Assembly (NCBI GenBank): GCA_900541345.1
Contig: UQJE01000045.1
Span: forward strand, 1-19,358
Length of the DNA: 19,358 nucleotides
Direction: 5' to 3'
Origin: an uncultured Blautia sp.
GTDB lineage: Bacteria; Bacillota; Clostridia; Lachnospirales; Lachnospiraceae
Part shown: piece after piece, positions 14,634-19,358 of the stretch
Position numbering within the stretch: the stretch's first letter is position 1
Layout of the letters: each line of letters opens with the position of its first letter
Translations under genes and position numbers: made by a program
The notes under the pieces: generated by a model
Database searches by the model: none
Seen by the model: the letters and a program-made list of their open reading frames with translations, nothing else
Told to the model about the DNA's origin: nothing

Positions 14634-15528
14634 TACATTATGGTTTAATCTGAAGCAGGGAATTAAAAATATTAAGAGAAACTGGATGTTCTCCATTGCT
14701 TCTGTCCTTACAATGGCAGCCTGCATTTTTCTTTTCGGTATTTTTTATTCGATTGTGACAAACGTAAATCAGGCAGCTCACAAAATGGAAAAAGAAATTC
14801 CCATTACCGTGTTCTTTGATGAGGGAACAAGCGAAGAGGATATAGCAAAGATGGGAGAGCTGATAAAGGCGCGGCCTGAGGTGGAGCGTGTCGATTACGA
14901 ATCTGCTGACGAAGCATGGGAAAAATTCAGTAAGAAATATTTTGAAGGTTCAGAAGCGGCAGAGGGATTTAAAGATGACAACCCTCTTGTAAATTCATCA
15001 AACTACCAGATATACATGAATGATATTGGAAAACAAGGAGAACTGGTAGCTTATGTGGAAAGTCTCGATCATGTAAGAGAGGTGGAGCAGTCCCAGAAGG
15101 CAGCAGAAACTCTGGCGTCTTTAAGTCGTCTGGTTTCCTATGCTTCGATGGTTATTATTGCAGTTCTTCTTCTGATTTCTGTTTTCCTTATCAGCAATAC
15201 TATTTCTGTTGGTATTTCTGTAAGAAAAGAAGAAATCGGAATTATGAAGTATATTGGTGCAACCGATGCGTTTGTACGTCTTCCTTTTGTTCTGGAGGGT
15301 GTTGTGCTTGGGATTATCGGTGCGGCAATTCCTTTAGTTGGCCTGTTCTTTGTATATAACTCTACAGTACAGTACATATTTACAAAATTCAACGTGCTGA
15401 CAGTGATTGTGGATTTCATTCCGGTTATGGAGATTTACCGTACACTGTTACCGATTGGTTTAGCTTTAGGAATCGGAATCGGTCTTGTGGGAAGTTTCTT
15501 AACAACAAGAAAGCACTTGAAGGTGTGA
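14623..15528 (+). CDS. ftsX: cell division protein FtsX (permease-like)
   Basis: A 301-aa membrane partner of FtsE. A short cytoplasmic N-terminus (RPSTLWFNLKQGIKNIKRNW) leads to TM1 near residues 20-45. An extracellular domain of ~125 residues, the part that contacts peptidoglycan hydrolases in known systems, follows. Three further TM segments lie in the last 130 residues with the FtsX core (ISVGISVRKEEIGIMKYIGAT) between. The reading frame is open from a GTG at 14599, but AAGGAGGG at 14611-14618 and the family N-terminus place the start at 14623. No hydrolase gene is adjacent; the next gene is a processing protease. Confidence 0.94.
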   Translation: MRPSTLWFNLKQGIKNIKRNWMFSIASVLTMAACIFLFGIFYSIVTNVNQAAHKMEKEIPITVFFDEGTSEEDIAKMGELIKARPEVERVDYESADEAWEKFSKKYFEGSEAAEGFKDDNPLVNSSNYQIYMNDIGKQGELVAYVESLDHVREVEQSQKAAETLASLSRLVSYASMVIIAVLLLISVFLISNTISVGISVRKEEIGIMKYIGATDAFVRLPFVLEGVVLGIIGAAIPLVGLFFVYNSTVQYIFTKFNVLTVIVDFIPVMEIYRTLLPIGLALGIGIGLVGSFLTTRKHLKV

Positions 15529-15545
15529 GAGAAGTGAGATAAAAT
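15517..15545 (+). promoter_or_regulatory. possible ctpA promoter inside the end of ftsX
   Basis: TTGAAG (15517-15522), a 17-nt spacer and TAAAAT (15540-15545). The start would be near 15552, only a few bases before the hairpin at 15557, so any transcript from it must pass the terminator-like structure at its very 5' end. Confidence 0.4.
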
Positions 15546-15556
15546 AAATACAGAAG

Positions 15557-15586
15557 AAAAGCTGCTGGAACATGGCGGCTTTTTTT
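15557..15586 (+). terminator. intrinsic terminator after ftsX
   Basis: AAAAGCTGC (15557-15565) pairs with GCGGCTTTT (15575-15583) with one G-U wobble, a 9-nt loop and seven T residues (15580-15586). It lies 23 nt before the ctpA start. Confidence 0.8.
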
Positions 15587-15609
15587 ACTTTATTAATGGA
15601 GTGTAAGAT

Positions 15610-16788
15610 ATGGACAAACAATTCTGGAAAGGGGCCGCAGCAGGAGGCGCTGTTGCCGCAGCAGTCATGCTGGGAAGATTTGTCAGCATTTACGGTGGGG
15701 ATACGGTTCTGGCAAACAGGGAATATGCAGAAAAACTCAGGACTTTGGAAAAGATAATTGACACAAATTACCTGGAAGAAAAAGATAAGGACGCTTTGGC
15801 AGAAGGCATGTATGCAGGACTTCTATACGGACTGAACGATCCTTATTCCTGCTATTATACAGCGGAAGAATATGAGGAACAGAACACTGAGACAGAGGGC
15901 TCTTATGTGGGAATTGGTGTCGCCATGCAGAAAAATCCCGACGGCGGCGTGAAAATCGCAGAATGTTATGAAGGCGGTTCTGCATATGCTGCAGGAATTA
16001 AAGTGAATGATATTATAAGCTCCATAGACGGAAAAGACATTACAGACTGGGAAATGGAAGATGTGGCAGACTATATTAAAAATCGGGAAGCAGATGCGGT
16101 TTCTCTTACGGTTCACAGGGAGAATGTAGAGGAAGCATTGGACATTTCGGTGAAAATTGCAGATGTGGAACTGCCCAGTGTATATGGCGAGATGCTGGAC
16201 AAAAAAACAGGCTACATTGAAATTACAGAATTTAAAGGTGTCACTTTTGACCAGTATAAAGAAACATTTGAGCGTTTGAAAGGACAGGGCATGGAAAGAC
16301 TGGTAATCGATCTTCGCGATAATCCGGGCGGTCTTTTAACCTCTGTGTGTGATGTACTTGGATGGATTCTTCCAGAGGGATTGATTGTATATACAGAAGA
16401 TAAGTACGGGAACAAAATGGAAGAGACTTGCGATGGAAAACACCCTCTTGATATGCCGCTTGCAGTTCTTGTAAATGAAGGAAGCGCCAGCGCTTCGGAA
16501 ATTTTTGCGGGAGCTGTGCAGGATTATGACGTTGGTACAATTGTAGGAACAACAACCTTCGGAAAAGGAGTGGTTCAGGCTTTGTATCCTATGTCAGATG
16601 GAAGCGCAGTGAAGCTTACTGTTTCCAAATACTATACTCCAAAGGGAAAAAATATTCACGGAGAAGGTATTTCTCCAGATATAAAGGTAAAGTTGAATCC
16701 TGAGCTTTTCAATCAGACAGAGCTTACAAGGGAGGAAGATAATCAGCTTCAGACTGCTGTACAGTCCCTGGAAGAACAGGAGAAATAA
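15610..16788 (+). CDS. S41-family carboxy-terminal processing protease (CtpA/Prc-like)
   Basis: A serine protease of 392 aa, anchored by one N-terminal hydrophobic segment (about residues 8-27), with the rest outside the membrane. A PDZ domain spans about 95-175. The catalytic domain holds NEGSASASE with predicted nucleophile S294, general base K319 in FGKG and Q323 four residues later. The 25-residue Ser-Lys spacing matches E. coli Prc, and the RDNPGG segment is a further family mark. CtpA/CtpB proteins trim secreted or regulatory proteins (CtpB does so in sporulation signalling). Placement behind ftsEX suggests an envelope role, but the substrate is unknown. The start follows TGGAGTG with 6 nt spacing. 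Confidence 0.93.
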   Translation: MDKQFWKGAAAGGAVAAAVMLGRFVSIYGGDTVLANREYAEKLRTLEKIIDTNYLEEKDKDALAEGMYAGLLYGLNDPYSCYYTAEEYEEQNTETEGSYVGIGVAMQKNPDGGVKIAECYEGGSAYAAGIKVNDIISSIDGKDITDWEMEDVADYIKNREADAVSLTVHRENVEEALDISVKIADVELPSVYGEMLDKKTGYIEITEFKGVTFDQYKETFERLKGQGMERLVIDLRDNPGGLLTSVCDVLGWILPEGLIVYTEDKYGNKMEETCDGKHPLDMPLAVLVNEGSASASEIFAGAVQDYDVGTIVGTTTFGKGVVQALYPMSDGSAVKLTVSKYYTPKGKNIHGEGISPDIKVKLNPELFNQTELTREEDNQLQTAVQSLEEQEK

Positions 16789-16791
16789 TTC

Positions 16792-16820
16792 TTGAAATCC
16801 AAATTGCAAAATGATATAAT
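16792..16820 (+). promoter_or_regulatory. consensus promoter for the DegV-family gene
   Basis: TTGAAA (16792-16797), a 17-nt spacer and a perfect TATAAT (16815-16820). The predicted start is near 16827, about 40 nt before the ATG. It begins 4 nt after the ctpA stop, with no terminator between. Confidence 0.78.
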
Positions 16821-16866
16821 TTGCATAATTGATGAAAGATACGTTTCAGTGAGGGGGAAATACGGT

Positions 16867-17736
16867 ATGAGAGATTATGTAATTACAACAGACAGCAGTT
16901 CGGATCTTCCGGAAGAATATTATAAAGAACATGGGGTTGGCTGCACCTATTTAAGCTATTCTATGGACGGAAAGAATTATACACACGAAAATTTTCTTCC
17001 AGTTCAGGAGTTTTATGACGCAATGCGAAAAGGTTCGCTTCCAACAACGGCTCAGGTAAATCCGGATGATGTGAGACAACTTATAGAGCCATATTTAAAA
17101 GAGGGAAAAGATGTGCTTCATATTGCATTTTCCAGCGGCTTGAGCGGAACGTATAATAGCGCCAGAATTGCAGCAGAGGAGCTTAAAGAAGAATATCCGG
17201 AGCGTTCGGTAATTGTAATGGATTCCCGTGCAGCTTCTCTTGGACAGGGACTTCTTGTGTATCTTGCTCAGCAGCATAAAGAAGCAGGAGAGGACATGGA
17301 GACGGTTGCAAAATGGGTAGAAGAGAACAGAAACCATATTGTTCATCTGTTTACGGTAGATGATCTTTTCCATCTTCATCGCGGGGGAAGGGTTTCCAAG
17401 ACAACTGCGATTGTAGGAAGTATGTTAAATATTAAACCGGTTCTTCATGTAGATAATGAGGGAAAGCTTGTTAATATAGGAAAAAGCAGAGGAAGAAAGA
17501 AAGCTCTGCAGGAGCTGGTAAGCCTGATGGAGCAGAAAATTGGCAGCTATAAAAATTCCTGCCATACAATTTTTATCAGTCATGGAGACTGTGAGGAAGA
17601 TGCGCAATACGTGGAAAAGAAAGTAAAAGAAAAATATGATATAGATACGGTAATGATTAACTATGTAGGCTCAGTCATTGGAGCACATTCTGGACCGGGA
17701 ACTCTGGCGCTTTTCTTTGTAGGAGAAGAAAAATAA
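16867..17736 (+). CDS. DegV-family fatty-acid-binding protein
   Basis: A 289-aa cytoplasmic DegV-fold protein. The N-terminal YVITTDSSSDLP, central SSGLSGTYNSA, and FHLHRGGR segment near residue 175 are family marks; serines in the first two lie in the fatty-acid pocket. FakB, the best studied relative, delivers fatty acids to the kinase FakA, and many Clostridia carry several DegV paralogs. No fakA is in this window, so its partner must be elsewhere. The frame is open from a TTG at 16792, but that TTG is the promoter -35 box. GAGGGGG at 16851-16857 supports the ATG at 16867. A very strong terminator follows the stop. Confidence 0.92.
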   Translation: MRDYVITTDSSSDLPEEYYKEHGVGCTYLSYSMDGKNYTHENFLPVQEFYDAMRKGSLPTTAQVNPDDVRQLIEPYLKEGKDVLHIAFSSGLSGTYNSARIAAEELKEEYPERSVIVMDSRAASLGQGLLVYLAQQHKEAGEDMETVAKWVEENRNHIVHLFTVDDLFHLHRGGRVSKTTAIVGSMLNIKPVLHVDNEGKLVNIGKSRGRKKALQELVSLMEQKIGSYKNSCHTIFISHGDCEEDAQYVEKKVKEKYDIDTVMINYVGSVIGAHSGPGTLALFFVGEEK

Positions 17737-17751
17737 ATAGAAATTTTTTCG

Positions 17752-17799
17752 AAACTCTTTTTTGGAAATGAAAAAACATTTTCAAAAAAGAGTTTTTTT
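17752..17799 (+). terminator. very strong intrinsic terminator after the DegV gene
   Basis: A 19-bp stem, AAACTC plus T6 plus GGAAATG (17752-17770) against its complement (17777-17795), with one G-U wobble, an AAAAAA loop and a seven-T tail. The symmetry of A and T runs could allow it to act on both strands. Confidence 0.92.
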
Positions 17800-17800
17800 C

Positions 17801-17829
17801 TTGACATATAAAAAACAATGTGTTATATT
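17801..17829 (+). promoter_or_regulatory. consensus promoter for the amino-acid ABC operon
   Basis: A perfect -35 TTGACA (17801-17806), a 17-nt spacer and TATATT (17824-17829). It starts one base after the preceding terminator T run. The leader of about 60-70 nt shows no riboswitch or T-box I can recognise. Confidence 0.82.
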
Positions 17830-17906
17830 AATGATACTTTAATAAAGCAGTGTGGCTCAGTGATAATATAATAAAATTCAAAAGGAAGGTACAGGTGTGG
17901 ATATTT

Positions 17907-18713
17907 ATGAAGAAAAAATTATTTGCAGGAATTATGGCAGGATTATTGGTAATGGGATGTGTTTCCTCTGTCACTGTCTGTGCAGACGCGGAAAATAAAG
18001 AACTGGTAGTTGGTTTTGATGCGGAATATCCGCCGTTCGGATATATGGATGATAATGGGGAATATGTTGGATTTGATTTGGATACAGCCCAAAAAGTATG
18101 TGATAATCTTGGCTGGGAACTGGTGAAAAAACCAATCAACTGGGATTCCAAAGACATGGAATTAAATTCTGGAAATATCGATTGTATCTGGAATGGATTT
18201 ACCATGAACGGACGTGAGGATGATTATACATGGTCTGAACCTTACCTTAATAACGAACAGGTTATGGTAGTTGCAGCAGATTCTGGAATTGAAAATCTGG
18301 AAGACTTAAAAGGGAAAAATGTAGTTGTGCAGGCAGCTTCCGCAGCGCTTGACGCGTTAAACAGTGAGGACAATAAAGAACTGACAGAAAGTTTTGGTTC
18401 TCTCACAGAAAATCCGGATTACAATACTGCTTTTATGAATATTGATTCCGGTGCGGCAGATGCCGTTGCAGTGGATATTGGAGTTGCAAAATATCAGCTT
18501 GCAGAGAGAGAAGAAGGAAAATATAAGATTTTGGATGAGCCGATTCAGACAGAACAGTATGCTGTCGGTTTTGCAAAGGGAAACGAAGAGCTTCGTGATA
18601 CAGTATGGGCAGAAGTGATAAAATTATACGAAGCAGGAGAAATTGACAAACTTGCAGAACAGTATGAAGTGGCAGATATGCTTTGTATTGGCAAAGAAGA
18701 GACAGAAAAATAA
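17907..18713 (+). CDS. amino-acid ABC transporter substrate-binding protein (family 3)
   Basis: A secreted, probably lipid-anchored solute receptor of 268 aa. The signal peptide MKKKLFAGIMAGLLVMGC ends in a near-lipobox (VMG|C, Met being unusual at -2). The family-3 fold is clear: GFDAEYPPFGYMD, EYVGFDLDTAQ, IDCIWNGFTMNGRED, then WSEPYLNNEQVMVV. The Arg of NGRED normally binds the ligand carboxylate. Polar amino acids or cystine are the likely ligands, but I cannot tell which. An in-frame GTG at 17895, 5 nt after AAGGAAGG (17882-17889), is an alternative start adding four residues; AGGTG at 17893 could serve the ATG instead. The frame stays open up to GTG 17850, but it has no ribosome site. 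The permease follows 18 nt later. Confidence 0.92.
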   Translation: MKKKLFAGIMAGLLVMGCVSSVTVCADAENKELVVGFDAEYPPFGYMDDNGEYVGFDLDTAQKVCDNLGWELVKKPINWDSKDMELNSGNIDCIWNGFTMNGREDDYTWSEPYLNNEQVMVVAADSGIENLEDLKGKNVVVQAASAALDALNSEDNKELTESFGSLTENPDYNTAFMNIDSGAADAVAVDIGVAKYQLAEREEGKYKILDEPIQTEQYAVGFAKGNEELRDTVWAEVIKLYEAGEIDKLAEQYEVADMLCIGKEETEK

Positions 18714-18731
18714 GAAAGGCAGAGACAGGAT

Positions 18732-19358
18732 ATGACCTTAACAGTAATGCTTCAGCAGCTTTCAAAGGGAATGCTGGTAACAGTGGAGATTTTCGTGGTA
18801 ACACTTTTATTTTCACTCCCACTGGGACTTCTTGTATGTTTTGGAAGAATGGCAAAAAGCAAAGTGATTCGTGGAATTGTTTCCGCATACATTTCTATCA
18901 TGAGGGGGACACCCCTGATGCTGCAGCTTATGGTAGTATATTTCGGACCATACTTTATTTTCGGAATCCGCATCTCCATGAGCTACAGTCTGATTGCAGT
19001 ATTCATTGCATTTGTGATTAATTACGCGGCGTATTTTGCGGAAATATACAGAGGCGGAATTGAGTCCATGTCTGTAGGACAGTATGAGGCAGCCAAAATT
19101 TTGGGATATACAAAAGGACAGACATTTTTTCGGATTATTTTTCCGCAGGTGCTCAAACGGATTCTGCCTTCTATTACAAATGAGGTCATTACCCTTGTAA
19201 AAGATACGTCTCTTGCTTTTGTAGTCGCAGTGGCGGAAATGTTTACGATTGCAAAGCAGATTGCAAGTGCACAGACGACTATGATACCTTTTGTGATCGC
19301 TGGTATTTTTTATTATATTTTTAATAACAGGAACCTGCTTATATGTAGCACCTTTTTC
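18732..19358 (+). CDS. amino-acid ABC transporter permease, partial (cut by window end)
   Basis: The reading frame is open from ATG 18732 to the window edge, 209 codons. It is a HisM/GlnP-type inner-membrane permease: several hydrophobic segments, the RGTPLMLQLMVVYF segment after TM1, and a conserved EAA loop (EAAKILGYTKGQTFFRIIFP) that docks the ATPase. It is the channel for the binding protein encoded 18 nt upstream; an ATPase gene is expected next, outside the window. AAAGG at 18715-18719 is the likely ribosome site, 12 nt away. The final ~12 residues (NNRNLLICSTFF) do not look like the usual permease C-terminus, which may be an end-of-contig sequence error. Confidence 0.9.
   Translation, partial: MTLTVMLQQLSKGMLVTVEIFVVTLLFSLPLGLLVCFGRMAKSKVIRGIVSAYISIMRGTPLMLQLMVVYFGPYFIFGIRISMSYSLIAVFIAFVINYAAYFAEIYRGGIESMSVGQYEAAKILGYTKGQTFFRIIFPQVLKRILPSITNEVITLVKDTSLAFVVAVAEMFTIAKQIASAQTTMIPFVIAGIFYYIFNNRNLLICSTFF

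Noticed and set aside
16792..16866. N-terminal extension of the DegV gene from a TTG codon
   Set aside because: The TTG is part of a consensus -35 box (TTGAAA-17-TATAAT), so transcription would start downstream of it; GAGGGGG supports ATG 16867.
17739..17755. CodY-box-like sequence near the DegV stop
   Set aside because: About four mismatches to AATTTTCWGAAAATT, in A/T-rich sequence between two genes where chance matches are common.
17850..17894. Binding-protein start at GTG 17850
   Set aside because: It would put a charged stretch before the signal peptide and has no ribosome site.
17830..17906. Riboswitch or T-box in the leader of the amino-acid ABC operon
   Set aside because: The leader is under 80 nt, without a T-box sequence or a stable aptamer-like fold that I can see.
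18683..19021. Open frame overlapping the end of the binding protein and the permease
   Set aside because: Its product has no recognisable fold, while the overlapping frame from 18732 encodes a clear permease with an EAA loop.

Overview
The window looks like chromosomal DNA of a low-GC anaerobic Firmicute, most likely a gut Lachnospiraceae (Blautia/Ruminococcus/Dorea-like). The basis is inference from AT-rich spacers with strong Shine-Dalgarno sequences and sigma-A-type promoters, a type III glutamine synthetase, a GH36 alpha-galactosidase with an AraC regulator, and an ftsE-ftsX-ctpA block. No 16S or other taxonomic marker is present. All genes lie on the + strand. I see no insertion sequence, phage gene, CRISPR array or sign of recent transfer.

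Layout. 1-201: tRNA-Val(TAC) and tRNA-Met(CAT), closed by a terminator. 228-4159: a Cof-type HAD phosphatase, then a promoter and a two-gene unit of a diacylglycerol-kinase-family lipid kinase and type III glutamine synthetase (glnN). 4191-6947: a terminator, then an overlapping MoxR AAA+ ATPase / CobT-like VWA protein pair. 6954-9351: a promoter, an OPT-family oligopeptide transporter translationally coupled to a small PqqD-fold protein, and a terminator. 9518-13758: a CdaR/PucR-type regulator, an AraC-type regulator and a GH36 alpha-galactosidase. 13777-15528: two predicted tandem promoters and ftsEX, the cell-division ABC system. 15517-17799: an S41 carboxy-terminal processing protease and a DegV-family lipid-binding protein, the latter with its own consensus promoter. 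17801-19358: a consensus promoter, then an amino-acid ABC transporter binding protein and a permease cut by the window end.

How the parts work together. glnN makes glutamine from ammonium, while the last operon and the OPT transporter bring in amino acids and peptides, so nitrogen supply recurs in the window. The AraC regulator and alpha-galactosidase form a raffinose/melibiose-type utilisation unit with no transporter gene here. FtsEX and CtpA act at the envelope and in peptidoglycan remodelling.

The most unusual material is the OPT + orphan PqqD pair, with no radical SAM enzyme or precursor peptide nearby, and the MoxR-VWA pair directly behind glutamine synthetase III, whose ATPase has Asn where the Walker A motif usually has Thr/Ser. 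Several genes also start only about 22-26 nt downstream of a terminator-like hairpin. Four gene starts were placed downstream of the longest open frame, on the basis of Shine-Dalgarno and promoter positions. There is no stretch above 300 bases without a gene.
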